Positions 37,904 through 47,654 of a stretch of 64,000 bases of DNA are shown here, piece by piece (the stretch's first letter is position 1; each line of letters starts with the position of its first letter). The position numbers and the translations under genes are program-made. Where the stretch lies: the NCBI GenBank assembly GCA_963677415.2, contig CAXXFJ010000045.1, positions 124,001-188,000 of the forward strand, given 5' to 3'. The notes beneath the pieces are model-generated. The model had not been told where the DNA came from and did no database searches. It saw only the letters and a list, made by a program, of their open reading frames with translations. Source of the DNA: JAQUTK01 sp963677415 (GTDB lineage Bacteria; Bacteroidota; Bacteroidia; Bacteroidales; JAQUTK01).

Positions 37904-39373
37904 ATGACTTATAGAGTTTCTTTTGCTCAGAGACTATTTCTGAGTATGTTTTCTTTATTTGTTTTCTTTGCCTTATGTGTACTAGTCTATCAGTATTCGC
38001 GCGAAAAAGAATATAAGATAGGTGTGTTGAACACTAAACTCCAGGACTACAACGAACAAATCCATGAGGTGCTTGGTGATTCAATCAGCAATATCGAGTC
38101 TATGCTTAACTTCTATATTGCAGAACATCACTTGCCAGATTTACGGGTCACTGTGTTAACAGTTGATGGAGTAGTCATTTACGACAATCAGATTAAGCGA
38201 TACGATTCTATTGAGAATCATCTCACCAGACCTGAAGTCAGACAAGCACTTCGTGAACGAACAGGTCACGATGTACGTCGTTTGTCGGCTACAATCGGCA
38301 TCCCATTTTTCTATTCTGCCTCCTATTATCCGGGAAAGTATATATTGAGAAGTGCACTCCCTTATTCAACATCTTTAAGGAATATGCTGAAACCGGACAA
38401 GAGTTCCTTGATTGTTATATGCATCATTATCGTTTTAATGGGTGTAATTTATTGGAAACAGACTGATCGAATTGGTAAGTCTATCGTTCGCCTTCGTGAA
38501 TTTGCGAAAAAGGCGGATCTAAATGAACCTATTGACGAGGAGCTTTTTCATTCATTCCCTAAGAATGAGCTCGGAGATATTTCAAAACATATTATTCAGC
38601 TCTACAAACACCTGATAGAAACGAAAGAGGAGCTGGTCAATGAACAAGAGATATTGATAGCCCAGAAAGAAGAGCAATCCCGTATCAAACGACAACTGAC
38701 TCAGAATATAGCGCACGAATTGAAAACTCCGGTGACTAGTATTCAAGGATATTTGGAGACAGTTGTTACCAATAAAGATCTTTCTGAAGATAAAAAAGAT
38801 TTATTCATCGAACGATGTTATGCACAAAGTAACCGGTTGAGTCGATTATTAAAAGACATCTCCGTTCTTTCAAGCCTCGATGATGCTTCTGAAATGTTTG
38901 ATATAGATCAGATTGATATAAACTCTATCATTGAGACTGTTTCAGATGAAGTCTCTTTGCAACTCGAAGAGAAAATAATCAGTTTGAAGTTGAACTTACA
39001 GGAGTCAACAGTCATTAAGGGAAATGCATCGCTCATATATTCCATCTTTCGCAATCTCGTAGACAATGCGATTGCTTATGCCGGCAGAGGTGTAACGATT
39101 ACCATACGTTGCTTTCATGAAGATAGAAAGTACTATTATTTTAGTGTTACCGATACAGGTGTTGGCGTTGCTCCAGAACACCTTGACCGTCTTTTTGAAC
39201 GATTCTACCGGGTAGATAAAGGCCGTTCGCGCAAGCTCGGTGGCACGGGTTTGGGATTGGCAATCGTAAAGAATGCTGTAGTATTACATGGAGGAACTAT
39301 CTCTGCTAAGAATGTCGCTAACGGAGGATTAGAATTCATTTTCACTCTGGCGAAAGAGAGGATTTCCTCTTAG
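37904..39373 (+). CDS. Membrane sensor histidine kinase
   Basis: This 489-residue kinase has two membrane helices (about residues 8-30 and 165-183) bracketing a periplasmic sensor of some 135 residues. A linker and HisKA domain follow, with the phospho-acceptor His in QNIAHELKTPVTSIQGYLE (about residue 271). The ATPase domain has the N box FRNLVDNAIAYA, G1 box VTDTGVGVAPEH, F box FERFYRV and G2 box LGGTGLGLAIVKN. It is partnered with the preceding response regulator. Sensor ligand unknown; PhoR-like function is inferred from the transporter upstream. Confidence 0.9.
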   Translation: MTYRVSFAQRLFLSMFSLFVFFALCVLVYQYSREKEYKIGVLNTKLQDYNEQIHEVLGDSISNIESMLNFYIAEHHLPDLRVTVLTVDGVVIYDNQIKRYDSIENHLTRPEVRQALRERTGHDVRRLSATIGIPFFYSASYYPGKYILRSALPYSTSLRNMLKPDKSSLIVICIIIVLMGVIYWKQTDRIGKSIVRLREFAKKADLNEPIDEELFHSFPKNELGDISKHIIQLYKHLIETKEELVNEQEILIAQKEEQSRIKRQLTQNIAHELKTPVTSIQGYLETVVTNKDLSEDKKDLFIERCYAQSNRLSRLLKDISVLSSLDDASEMFDIDQIDINSIIETVSDEVSLQLEEKIISLKLNLQESTVIKGNASLIYSIFRNLVDNAIAYAGRGVTITIRCFHEDRKYYYFSVTDTGVGVAPEHLDRLFERFYRVDKGRSRKLGGTGLGLAIVKNAVVLHGGTISAKNVANGGLEFIFTLAKERISS

Positions 39374-39385
39374 CAGGGTATCCCA

Positions 39386-40666
39386 TTACTCCAAAGTTTG
39401 ATACACAGTATTCAAAAACATCTCCCACGTTTTAGTATCCGGTGTCCGATTGGTGTAGAGTAGAATGATCAATCCTTCTTTCGGATCTATCAGGTAATCG
39501 GTGTTTGCCATTCCTCCCCAAGTGAGTGAACCCGCAGAAACCATCGGAGTGAAGTTCGAAATATCAAGTCCTTCACTTCTTCTTTCCGGATAAACCTGAA
39601 ATCCCAAACCGTAACAAAAGTCCTTTCCGCCATTATTGGGATGGGCTAGTTGATCCTGACTCATCATTTCGATAGTGCGACGTCCCAGTATTCGGTTTCC
39701 ATTAAATGTTCCACCATTGGCTATCATCTGACAAAATCGGGCATATCCCTCAATGGTTCCATACATGCCGGTTCCCCCTTGAAAGTAAGTCATCTTAGTA
39801 CCAATATTGGGGTCTTGCTCGCCACTCCACATCTTCATTGGACTTAGTTTTCCTTCTTTTTCGGAGTAGATGGTAACCAATCTTCCAGCCTGATTGCCTT
39901 CGAAATAATAGCCCATATCCTGAATTCCCATCGGGTCCAGAAGCTTCTTCTTTATATAGACATTTAGAGGTTGTCCTGAGAAGTATTCGACAAGATATCC
40001 GACTACATCCGCCGCGGGATGGTAGTTGAAGTTACTCCCCGGATCGAAAGCAAGCGGATATTTCACAAGCTCCTTTACATACTCTTTCAAGTTGGTAAAA
40101 GGTTCTTTCCCTTCTCTGTCTTTCCGGAAAGTATCAGATCCTTTTCCACTTCCTATACCGGAAGAGTGGCTTAATAGCTGACGTATAGTTGCCGGAGAAG
40201 AAGCCTTTCGAGTTGTGTAACTTCCATCCGGGTTGATCATACCCACAACAAGATCCGTCATTTCAGGAATATATTTCTTTACAGGATCATCCAATTGAAA
40301 CTTTCCTTCTTCAAATAGAGTCATCAGAGCGGTAGTCACGATGGCCTTTGTCTGGGAATACATTCTGAAGATATCGTCTTTCTTAAGGGCGGTTTGGCTC
40401 TCCACATCTTTAAAACCAAAAGCTTTGTTGTGAATAACATACCCATTTTTTGCCACAAATGTAAGAGCATGTGGCAAGATTCCTTTGTCAACTTGCAGTT
40501 GCAGTAACGAGTCAATCTTTGCCAACCTGCTTTTGTCAATGCCTATCGTTGCATAGTTAGGAGACATATTGAATGACTGTGGTTTTTGAGCGATGAGTGT
40601 ACGAGTAGGGCACACTGACAAACAGATAATTGCTAAAGCCAGATACACGGATGCTTTTGTCTTCAT
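39386..40666 (-). CDS. Secreted serine hydrolase of the beta-lactamase/DD-peptidase superfamily
   Basis: This 426-residue protein starts with a signal peptide (MKTKASVYLALAIICLSVCP...LIAQ). The SxxK nucleophile motif is in YSQTKAIVTTALMTLFEEGK at about residue 97, and a YxN-like motif lies in FNYHPAADVVGYLVE. The C-terminal part has the KTG-equivalent region (SLTWGGMANTDYLIDPKEG). Such class C-like proteins include esterases and D-amino-acid peptidases, and resistance function should not be assumed. It converges with the histidine kinase gene, with 12 bp between them. Confidence 0.87.
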   Translation of the reverse strand: MKTKASVYLALAIICLSVCPTRTLIAQKPQSFNMSPNYATIGIDKSRLAKIDSLLQLQVDKGILPHALTFVAKNGYVIHNKAFGFKDVESQTALKKDDIFRMYSQTKAIVTTALMTLFEEGKFQLDDPVKKYIPEMTDLVVGMINPDGSYTTRKASSPATIRQLLSHSSGIGSGKGSDTFRKDREGKEPFTNLKEYVKELVKYPLAFDPGSNFNYHPAADVVGYLVEYFSGQPLNVYIKKKLLDPMGIQDMGYYFEGNQAGRLVTIYSEKEGKLSPMKMWSGEQDPNIGTKMTYFQGGTGMYGTIEGYARFCQMIANGGTFNGNRILGRRTIEMMSQDQLAHPNNGGKDFCYGLGFQVYPERRSEGLDISNFTPMVSAGSLTWGGMANTDYLIDPKEGLIILLYTNRTPDTKTWEMFLNTVYQTLE

Positions 40667-40754
40667 TATTACATAGATTTAAAGGAATTGAATGATGCAA
40701 AAGTAAAGAAAAACTTTGAATGAAGAAGTTTCTCTTGCCTTATCTTTCAGGAAG

Positions 40755-41924
40755 TTATTTTCTCAGCGTGATCACAGTAATCTCTGGCCATGCACCAATG
40801 CGCATCGGGAAACCAATGATACCCAGTCCGACATTCACATAGAGTGATTGTTTTCCTTCGCTGTACATACCCTGCCACTCCGGATACATAAACACCGCAG
40901 GTGAATAACCTGCCACTGAGATTTGCCAGGCATGTGTGTGTCCGGAAAGCGAAAGCTCGATATCTGTATTCGGAATCACCTCTTCCCGCCAGTGTTTTGG
41001 ATTGTGTGTAAGAAGTATTTTAAACGGAATATTTTCGATTCCTTTGACAGCCTCGTTCAGATTACCCCGGCCTGGAAAGCGTCGTTCACCACAGTTCTCC
41101 ACTCCAATCAATGCGATACTGTCTCCTTGGTGGTAAATGATTCTGTTTTCATTGTTCAACATTTCCCATCCAAAGGAACCCTCTTTCAGCTGCAGAGAAT
41201 CTATATTGGCCTGTTCCTCTTCTTTCGAATTCCAATGAATATAGGATCCATAGTCATGATTTCCCATGATCGAATAGACTCCATCTTTGGCTTTCAGTTG
41301 TTTATAAATTGCTCCGAACCCATTTAGTTCTACCGCTCTGCCATTAATAAGATCGCCTGTGAAGACAATCATGTCCGCTTTTTGGTTGTTGATCAGTTGA
41401 ATAGCCTTTTGTAGTTCCTCTTCGTAGCCAATCCATCCACCGGTATGAATGTCCGATATTTGAACAATCCGATAGCCATCAAAGCCCTTAGGAAGTTCTG
41501 GCGAATGGAAGTCAACCTCCTTTACATTGAAGTGTGTTCGTCCGATTATAGCTCCGTGCAAAATAATGCTGGCAAGCAGTATAGCCAATATCACTCCCAT
41601 GAGAGTAAAAGGCAAGCGCGGACAGTTGAATACACGTCTGAAAGGCCATCCAAAGAGTACAACGAAGGTAAAAAGGAACTTGGGTAGTACAAATACGAAA
41701 AAGGCAATAAGAAACCAGCCAAAATAGATCATCTGTTTGGGCGACATTTCAGCTCCTTTGATAAATGGAAAGAGACAAAGTCCTGCGATCAACAAAAGTG
41801 TCGGGATGAAATAGAGCATCTTCACTCTTTTTCTTGCCGGCGCTTTATGGATATAAGCTCTGTAGATATAAATATCAGGAATAATGATAAGGATTGTCAG
41901 CAGGATAGCGATTTCAAGAAACAT
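40755..41924 (-). CDS. Membrane-bound metallophosphoesterase (YkuE/YaeI-like)
   Basis: This 389-residue protein has four predicted N-terminal membrane helices (to about residue 130). A calcineurin-like phosphoesterase domain follows. Metal-binding motifs appear in order: VQISDIHTGGWIG, MIVFTGDLINGRAV, IMGNHDYGSY, ILLTHNPKHW and LSGHTHAWQ. It probably acts on a phosphate ester at the membrane surface; relatives such as LpxH or YkuE vary in substrate, so none is assigned. It is an independent gene beside tmRNA. Confidence 0.87.
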   Translation of the reverse strand: MFLEIAILLTILIIIPDIYIYRAYIHKAPARKRVKMLYFIPTLLLIAGLCLFPFIKGAEMSPKQMIYFGWFLIAFFVFVLPKFLFTFVVLFGWPFRRVFNCPRLPFTLMGVILAILLASIILHGAIIGRTHFNVKEVDFHSPELPKGFDGYRIVQISDIHTGGWIGYEEELQKAIQLINNQKADMIVFTGDLINGRAVELNGFGAIYKQLKAKDGVYSIMGNHDYGSYIHWNSKEEEQANIDSLQLKEGSFGWEMLNNENRIIYHQGDSIALIGVENCGERRFPGRGNLNEAVKGIENIPFKILLTHNPKHWREEVIPNTDIELSLSGHTHAWQISVAGYSPAVFMYPEWQGMYSEGKQSLYVNVGLGIIGFPMRIGAWPEITVITLRK

Positions 41925-42011
41925 AAACAGCTTTTTTAGAATGTGTTAGTCGAACCTTGCAAAGATAGTTAACTCTTCCTGATAACCATATATTTGATTG
42001 TTATCATTTAT

Positions 42012-42043
42012 AAAAAAGCCGTACAATCGAAACTGTACGGCTT
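42012..42043 (-). terminator. Terminator of tmRNA
   Basis: On the minus strand AAAGCCGTACA pairs with TGTACGGCTTT around a short loop and ends in a T run, just beyond the tmRNA 3' end. Confidence 0.85.
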
Positions 42044-42052
42044 TCATAGAAG

Positions 42053-42446
42053 TGGAGCTGAGGGGACTTGAACCCCTGTCCAAACGAGGAATTAATTCGC
42101 TTTCTACATGCTTATCTTCGCTTAAATTGTCGGGAAAACGCAAGACCGAAGCCACCATTGTAATCCGTATCCTTTTAATTTCGCTGAGAGACCAAGGCCT
42201 TCTCCCAACTATCTCCGATATTTCTGCACTACCTGATCGGACCGCTTCGGAACCACAGCATCCGGGTAATGTCTCGTCCCCACACCCGTGCGGGGATTAA
42301 GCTTTATCTACTATAATTCGATTAAGCAGCAAGAGCGTAATTTGTTTCGCCAGTTAATTGTTTGAAGTCTGAGATTATAGTGCAAGCCAACGACGCACTG
42401 CATGCTTACAAACCACTTCTGCCCGCTGTCAAAACCAGTCAACCCC
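42053..42446 (-). ncRNA. ssrA: tmRNA (transfer-messenger RNA)
   Basis: The 394-nt RNA rescues stalled ribosomes. The 5' end GGGGTTGACTGGTTTTGACA and the 3' end GGTTCAAGTCCCCTCAGCTCC form the tRNA-like domain, with acceptor GGGGTTG paired to CAGCTCC. The tag reading frame at 42351-42322 gives GETNYALAA and a stop, a Bacteroides-type tag. A -7 box lies upstream and a terminator follows. The discriminator base is A and CCA is not encoded. Confidence 0.95.
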
Positions 42447-42470
42447 TAAGCTTAGTGTTATTAAGTGCTG

Positions 42471-42478
42471 CAAAGATA
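42471..42478 (-). promoter_or_regulatory. -7 box for tmRNA
   Basis: TATCTTTG on the minus strand matches TAnnTTTG exactly, 24 nt before the mature 5' end. Confidence 0.55.
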
Positions 42479-42553
42479 GACATATTTTCTGTAATCTGTT
42501 GGGTTTAAGATAAAAAAAGAGTCAATCCCTTTCAGGGTCCGACAGTACTTCTT

Positions 42554-43837
42554 TTATTTCTTTTCTGCGGGGAATAGTAACATCAGTGCAGGGATTCCTG
42601 AAGCAGAGTAGCTTTCTATCTTTGCACCTTCGTTCCATTTCTTAGAGTAATCGCCACCTGTCAGATTACGGCTTTCATCACGATTCATCCAACCGTAATT
42701 GATCGTGCGTCGGATAAACGGAATATACTGTGCCTGGTCACATTCGTAAACCAGCATAGCAATATATTGGGCGAAGATAGTAGTATAAATACCTTGTTCG
42801 ATCCCCTTTTTGAAAGGCAAGATACCCAGTGGTGCGGATAGTACATTCATTGTATGATCAGCGGCTAAAATTGCATTTTTCAAATATAGTTCGTCACCTG
42901 TCGCTTTATAAAGTAATACCGAAGCACCAATGAACGTGGCTTGGTTGTAAACAAGGCATTGTCCCCACGCCGGTCTGCCTGTACCATGGCGACCATCAGC
43001 AATAACTCCTGTTTTGGAGTCGAATAGATTGTTTATTCCCCATTGATACACCTCTTTCGCCTTTTCCAGATATTGTTCTTTGGTCTGATATTCCGGACGG
43101 AGCGAACCTGTAATTTCTTTCCTGCCTTTGGGCACATTGTTATAAAGAGTCATAGCAGCCACTACTACCGGAAAGTTGATGCAGGCATTTTGGTAATGTC
43201 CGGTGTTGTCACCCGGATTCTTCTGGTCCCAATCCCAGAACATTCCACCCGTTTTAGGGTCATAAGAGCCATGATCACCTATACCTCCCAACTCTTTTGG
43301 AGAGCCGTACCATACACGCGCAAAACTTCTTTCTGATGCTTCCAGATAACTCTTGTCGTCAAAAGTATCATAAGCGCGGGCTAAAGTGATGGTCCACCAC
43401 ATGATATCGTCATAGATAAACCAACCTCTGGGAATATTCTGGTCATCAAAGTTAAAATTTACATAGTGTGCCTTGTTCCCTGCAATCAGCTCTTTAGAAA
43501 GCTTCTCATATTTCTTTCTGAGATTTTTGTTTCTCTCTTTTTGAGCACGTTTATAAGCATTCATTGCCATATCTACATACATCGGTTGGCACCAGATGGC
43601 AGCAGCTCCTTTTTCACGTTCAACGGCAGCTTTGTCTGTCGTAAATTCTTTGTAGATGTTTTTTTGTGGATCCAGTAAATACCTGTTGAATGCTTCGTAA
43701 GCTACCCAAGTATCCTCATTCGTGTAGGCAGGAACTTGCGATTCTTCGGGCATATTTACTTTGCAGTTGTCATTGTGTTGCGCTGATACACTAAGTGTAG
43801 TAGCGAGCCATAAAGCCGAAAGTAGAAGTTTTTTCAT
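42554..43837 (-). CDS. Secreted glycoside hydrolase family 76-like protein
   Basis: This 427-residue protein begins with a signal peptide ending LSVSAQ. The remainder has the repeated (alpha/alpha)6-barrel pattern of GH76 alpha-1,6-mannanases: YDDIMWWTITLARAYDTFDD, KTGGMFWDWDQKNPGDNTGH, DGRHGTGRPAWGQCLVYNQA and LLYKATGDELYLKNA. Family assignment rests on this pattern. Mannan as substrate is an inference, since no mannan-utilisation genes lie nearby. It is exported, probably to the periplasm, and lies 69 bp downstream of rny on the same strand. Confidence 0.75.
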   Translation of the reverse strand: MKKLLLSALWLATTLSVSAQHNDNCKVNMPEESQVPAYTNEDTWVAYEAFNRYLLDPQKNIYKEFTTDKAAVEREKGAAAIWCQPMYVDMAMNAYKRAQKERNKNLRKKYEKLSKELIAGNKAHYVNFNFDDQNIPRGWFIYDDIMWWTITLARAYDTFDDKSYLEASERSFARVWYGSPKELGGIGDHGSYDPKTGGMFWDWDQKNPGDNTGHYQNACINFPVVVAAMTLYNNVPKGRKEITGSLRPEYQTKEQYLEKAKEVYQWGINNLFDSKTGVIADGRHGTGRPAWGQCLVYNQATFIGASVLLYKATGDELYLKNAILAADHTMNVLSAPLGILPFKKGIEQGIYTTIFAQYIAMLVYECDQAQYIPFIRRTINYGWMNRDESRNLTGGDYSKKWNEGAKIESYSASGIPALMLLFPAEKK

Positions 43838-43906
43838 CTTTTCTTTTTGTTGAGTTTTAGATGTAAAAGCCGTGTCACCCGACTCTTTACCAATTCTTTT
43901 CTCCTA

Positions 43907-45445
43907 TTATTTAGCAAAGCTTATTGCACGAGTCTCACGGATAACGGTGATCTTCACCTGTCCCGGATAAGTCATCTCATCCTGGATCTTCTTAGCGATC
44001 TCAGCAGAAAGCTTTTCCGTTTCCTGATCATCTATTTTATCAGCACCCACAATCACCCGGAGCTCACGACCAGCCTGAATAGCATAGGTCTTCAGTACAC
44101 CCGGATAAGAGAGAGCCAATTGCTCAAGATCATTCAATCGTTTAATATACGCTTCCACTACTTCGCGACGAGCACCCGGTCGGGCACCTGAGATTGCATC
44201 GCACACCTGTACCAGCGGAGCAATCAGCGAACTCATTTCCACTTCATCGTGGTGAGCACCGATAGCATTACAGATTTCCGGTTTTTCTTTAAATTTCTCA
44301 GCAAGCTTCATACCCAGTAATGCATGTGGCAATTCCGGTTCATCATCCGGCACTTTTCCTATGTCATGCAGTAATCCTGCTCTCCGTGCTTTCTTAGGAT
44401 TCAAACCAAGTTCGGCAGCCATAATTCCACATAAGTTAGCCGTTTCACGAGAGTGTTGCAGCAAGTTCTGGCCATACGAAGAACGATACTTCATCTTACC
44501 GATCAGACGTACCAACTCAGGATGCAATCCATGCACGCCAAGGTCAATAGTAGTACGTTTACCCGTCTCGGCTATTTCATCTTCAATTTGTTTACGTACT
44601 TTGGTCACCACCTCTTCAATACGAGCCGGGTGGATTCTACCGTCTGTGACCAGCTGATGCAGAGCCAGACGAGCTATTTCACGGCGCACAGGGTCGAAGG
44701 CAGAAAGCACAATTGCTTCAGGAGTATCATCCACGATGATTTCCACACCTGTAGCAGCTTCCAGCGCACGAATGTTACGACCTTCACGACCAATGATTCT
44801 TCCTTTGATTTCATCCGAGTCGATATGGAATACAGTCACGGAGTTTTCAATTGCAGTTTCTGTAGCAACGCGTTGAATAGACTGCACTACAATGCGTTTA
44901 GCCTCTTTGTTGGCATTCAGTTTAGCCTCTTCCATGATTTCGCTGATCAGTGATGAAGCAGCTGATTTGGCTTCATCCTTCAAAGACTCTACAAGCCGGT
45001 CTTTAGCATCTTCAGCCGAAAGTCCGGAAATCACTTCCAGACGTTCAATCTCTTGTTGGTGTGCTTTATCCAATTCATGTTTCTTTTTCTCAACAAGATC
45101 AAGTTGACTCTCAAGATTCTCTTTAGTGGTCTCAACTTCCTGTTTGCGGCGAGCAATGTCTTCTTGCTTCTGGTTCAACTGAATTTCCCGTTGTTTGAGC
45201 CTGTTTTCCATCTGTTGGATCTTGGCATTACGGGAACTAATCTGTTTCTCAAGTTCAGCTTTCATATTAATAAACTTCTCTTTGACCTCTAGAAGTTTAT
45301 TCTTTTTTATCACTTCGGCTTCCGTTTCGGCCTCCTTAATAATAGCAGCAGACTTGCTTTTAGTCTGATTTTGTATCAGATACCAGCTTACTCCTCCGCC
45401 GAGGATAAACGCTACAATACCGACTACAATGATTTCTATAATCAT
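43907..45445 (-). CDS. rny: Ribonuclease Y
   Basis: This 512-residue membrane-anchored endoribonuclease initiates mRNA decay. One N-terminal helix (EIIVVGIVAFILGGGVSWYL) is followed by a long charged coiled coil (residues 30-190), a KH RNA-binding domain (KGRIIGREGRNIRALEAATG), and an HD domain with catalytic residues in RRAGLLHDIGKVPDDEPELP (about residue 358). Length and order match the family. It lies downstream of zapA but behind a strong hairpin, so it may have its own promoter or be attenuated. Confidence 0.95.
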   Translation of the reverse strand: MIIEIIVVGIVAFILGGGVSWYLIQNQTKSKSAAIIKEAETEAEVIKKNKLLEVKEKFINMKAELEKQISSRNAKIQQMENRLKQREIQLNQKQEDIARRKQEVETTKENLESQLDLVEKKKHELDKAHQQEIERLEVISGLSAEDAKDRLVESLKDEAKSAASSLISEIMEEAKLNANKEAKRIVVQSIQRVATETAIENSVTVFHIDSDEIKGRIIGREGRNIRALEAATGVEIIVDDTPEAIVLSAFDPVRREIARLALHQLVTDGRIHPARIEEVVTKVRKQIEDEIAETGKRTTIDLGVHGLHPELVRLIGKMKYRSSYGQNLLQHSRETANLCGIMAAELGLNPKKARRAGLLHDIGKVPDDEPELPHALLGMKLAEKFKEKPEICNAIGAHHDEVEMSSLIAPLVQVCDAISGARPGARREVVEAYIKRLNDLEQLALSYPGVLKTYAIQAGRELRVIVGADKIDDQETEKLSAEIAKKIQDEMTYPGQVKITVIRETRAISFAK

Positions 45446-45473
45446 ATTCTACATCATTTAATAATTAATATAA

Positions 45474-45520
45474 TAAAAAGCACCACCTTAAGAATGGTTC
45501 TCCCATTCCCAAAGTAGTGC
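45474..45520 (-). terminator. Strong hairpin with T tract between zapA and rny
   Basis: GCACTAC pairs with GTGGTGC, and inside it GAATGG pairs with CCATTC around GAGA. On the minus strand a T5 run follows. It should terminate most zapA transcripts. Confidence 0.8.
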
Positions 45521-45548
45521 GGCATTTCTTTCTATTAAACAATAACGA

Positions 45549-45848
45549 TCAGATTCCCAGGTATTTCTTCAATTCCAGATTAAGTTCTTTCATCTTATCT
45601 GCCATAGGTTCCATATCCTTCTCACTTTCCATCTTACAGAATTTAACAGCTAGATCGAGTGCAATCATAGACAGATATCTGTCCCGTTCATCTTTATCAA
45701 CCTTGTATCTGTTACCGTAAATATTCAGTTTATCTTCAATCATTTTGGTTGCCTTACGTATTATCTCCTCCTCTTCTCGTTTGATATTGAGGCGATACGT
45801 ACGATCTGCAATCAAAACCGTTATTGCTAACATCTCTTCATTATCCAT
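45549..45848 (-). CDS. zapA: Cell division protein ZapA
   Basis: This 99-residue protein promotes FtsZ ring assembly. It has the ZapA pattern: an N-terminal beta segment (AITVLIADRTYRLNI), then the helix EEEIIRKATKMIEDKLNIYG, and a hydrophobic-acidic stretch DERDRYLSMIALDLAVKFCK before a C-terminal coiled coil. The ATG is 4 bp after the stop of a coiled-coil protein gene, indicating one operon. The rny gene follows behind a hairpin. Confidence 0.88.
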   Translation of the reverse strand: MDNEEMLAITVLIADRTYRLNIKREEEEIIRKATKMIEDKLNIYGNRYKVDKDERDRYLSMIALDLAVKFCKMESEKDMEPMADKMKELNLELKKYLGI

Positions 45849-45851
45849 ATG

Positions 45852-46145
45852 CTATTCGTTTAATAAAGCGATGCATTTGTCAATTTCCCGCACTAATTTG
45901 TTTACCCTGAGTTTGGCCGTAGTCACATCACTTTTTGTAGCAGTGATATATCTTGCCAACTTCAGACGATCATATTTTGCTGCCAAGACATGAAGAGAGT
46001 CGTTTGCGTCCGACACTTTCGTCTTTTCCTCCTTAAGAGCATGTGACAGACTTTCATTCTCCGCTTTCAGTTTATCACATAAAAGCATCAATTGTTTAAG
46101 CCTGGCATCGAAATCAGTCAGTAACTTCTTGTACTCTTCGGTCAT
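45852..46145 (-). CDS. Small coiled-coil protein upstream of zapA
   Basis: This 97-residue protein starts at ATG 46145 (MTEEYKKLLTDFDARLKQLM); the longer frame to 46190 has no support. It is almost entirely helical, with heptads from residue 15 to 60 and again near the C-terminus (LRVNKLVREIDKCIALLNE). Its place just before zapA, four bases apart, suggests a ZapB-like or other division-accessory role, but I recognise no family motif. Confidence 0.7.
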   Translation of the reverse strand: MTEEYKKLLTDFDARLKQLMLLCDKLKAENESLSHALKEEKTKVSDANDSLHVLAAKYDRLKLARYITATKSDVTTAKLRVNKLVREIDKCIALLNE

Positions 46146-46347
46146 ATCAGTCAAAATTTCTACACAAAAATAGAGAAAACCTTTAGACAATGAAATATAA
46201 TCGGTTTTTTTTTACTGTTTTAAGTAGTTTTTCTTTCAAAACGAGCCTATCTCTCGTTATTCAGTCCTTAATATATCAAATAACTCTAAAATCTCAATCA
46301 GCCATTTAAATTAAATAGCTGAAGTTACTCGCGCAGAATAATTATTT

Positions 46348-46355
46348 TAACTTTG
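46348..46355 (+). promoter_or_regulatory. -7 box for the MTA/SAH deaminase gene
   Basis: TAACTTTG is an exact TAnnTTTG match 28 nt before the ATG at 46384. Confidence 0.55.
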
Positions 46356-46383
46356 TGACAAATTCCAATTAAATAAAAGAAGA

Positions 46384-47652
46384 ATGGGTAGTTTGCTTAT
46401 AAAGAATGTGCTCCATAACGGAGAAATTACGGATGTGTTTATCAAAAACAAGATCTTTTACCGGATACAACCGGGTATAGATCCAACTCTTGCCGACAAA
46501 GTGATCGATGGAACAGACAAAGCGATAATCCCTCCGTTTTACAATGGGCATACTCACTCACCAATGACTCTTTTACGTGGATATGCAGATGATATTCCTC
46601 TTTTCCAATGGCTGAATGATTATATCTGGCCGATGGAAAAAGTAATGAATGAACATGATATCTACAATGGCACACGTTTGGCTTTGTATGAGATGATCCG
46701 TTCAGGTACGATTTTCTTTAACGACATGTATTGGCTACAAGATGTGACTATCCGTGCGGTGGAGGAGATGGGATTGAAAGCTGCCATCGGTGTAACCTTT
46801 ATGGATGGTCTCGGAAAGAAGAAGATAGATGAAAACTTCAATTATCTGGATGCTCATTCTAATCACGATACTTTGCCTGAAGGTATCACGTTGACTGTTG
46901 CACCCCATGCGATATATACGGTAGGAGAAGATTTGCTCCGTCGTTGTGCCACCTACGCTGCCGAACACAATCTGGTCTTTCATATCCACTTGTCTGAGAC
47001 CAAACAGGAAGTGGAAGATTGTGTAAAAGCACATGGCATGACTCCGGTGCGATGGCTCGAGCATATCGGCGCGCTCGAACCTCAGGTAGTGGCAGCACAT
47101 GTCATTCATGTCGATGAAGAAGAGTTTGATATCCTTGCCCGAAGAGATGTCACCTTGGTGCACAACCCTGTATCAAACATGAAACTTTGTTCGGGGGTCT
47201 TTCATTTTCAAAAGGCGCAGGAAGCAGGTTGCCGCTATATCTTGGGCACAGACGGATGTTCGTCCAACAACAACCTTGATATGCGTGAAGAGATGAAAGT
47301 GGCAGCTTTGGTTGCGAAGTCCAGATACAAAGACGTCGAATTACTGCCGGCAGCCACCGTCTTTAAGATGGCAACTAAGTGGGGAGCCGAGTGTTTCGGA
47401 CTCAATTCGGGAAAGATCGCAGTCGGTAAAGCTGCCGATGCCTTACTGCTTGACTTGAATAATGAACGGATGATCCCTTGCTACAATCTTATTTCCAATT
47501 GTGTCTATTCAGCCGACAATAGTGTGATTGACACGGTACTATGTAATGGCCGTATCCTGATGGAAAATCACAAGGTGCCCGGTGGAGCGGAAATAGTAGC
47601 ATTGGCAAAAGAGTCCTCCATCAAAATGCTTGAACGACTTAAAAGGCAGTAA
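46384..47652 (+). CDS. mtaD: 5-methylthioadenosine/S-adenosylhomocysteine deaminase
   Basis: This 422-residue zinc amidohydrolase deaminates MTA or SAH to the inosyl form in methyl-cycle salvage. Metal ligands are in PFYNGHTHSPMTLLRGYADD (residues 52-72), VFHIHLSETKQE (about residue 203), VVAAHVIHVDEEE and ILGTDGCSSNNNLDM (about residue 293). The MTLLRGYADD segment is typical of this subfamily. It begins the plus-strand genes at the left boundary of the accessory island; the next 300 bp are repeats. Confidence 0.87.
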   Translation: MGSLLIKNVLHNGEITDVFIKNKIFYRIQPGIDPTLADKVIDGTDKAIIPPFYNGHTHSPMTLLRGYADDIPLFQWLNDYIWPMEKVMNEHDIYNGTRLALYEMIRSGTIFFNDMYWLQDVTIRAVEEMGLKAAIGVTFMDGLGKKKIDENFNYLDAHSNHDTLPEGITLTVAPHAIYTVGEDLLRRCATYAAEHNLVFHIHLSETKQEVEDCVKAHGMTPVRWLEHIGALEPQVVAAHVIHVDEEEFDILARRDVTLVHNPVSNMKLCSGVFHFQKAQEAGCRYILGTDGCSSNNNLDMREEMKVAALVAKSRYKDVELLPAATVFKMATKWGAECFGLNSGKIAVGKAADALLLDLNNERMIPCYNLISNCVYSADNSVIDTVLCNGRILMENHKVPGGAEIVALAKESSIKMLERLKRQ

Positions 47653-47654
47653 TA

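Noticed and set aside
39386..40666. Beta-lactamase resistance gene
   Set aside because: SxxK hydrolase superfamily only; lacks evidence for antibiotic hydrolysis, and most such Bacteroidales proteins are esterases or peptidases.
45446..45548. 6S RNA beside zapA
   Set aside because: The interval is only about 100 nt and is dominated by a terminator hairpin with a T tract.
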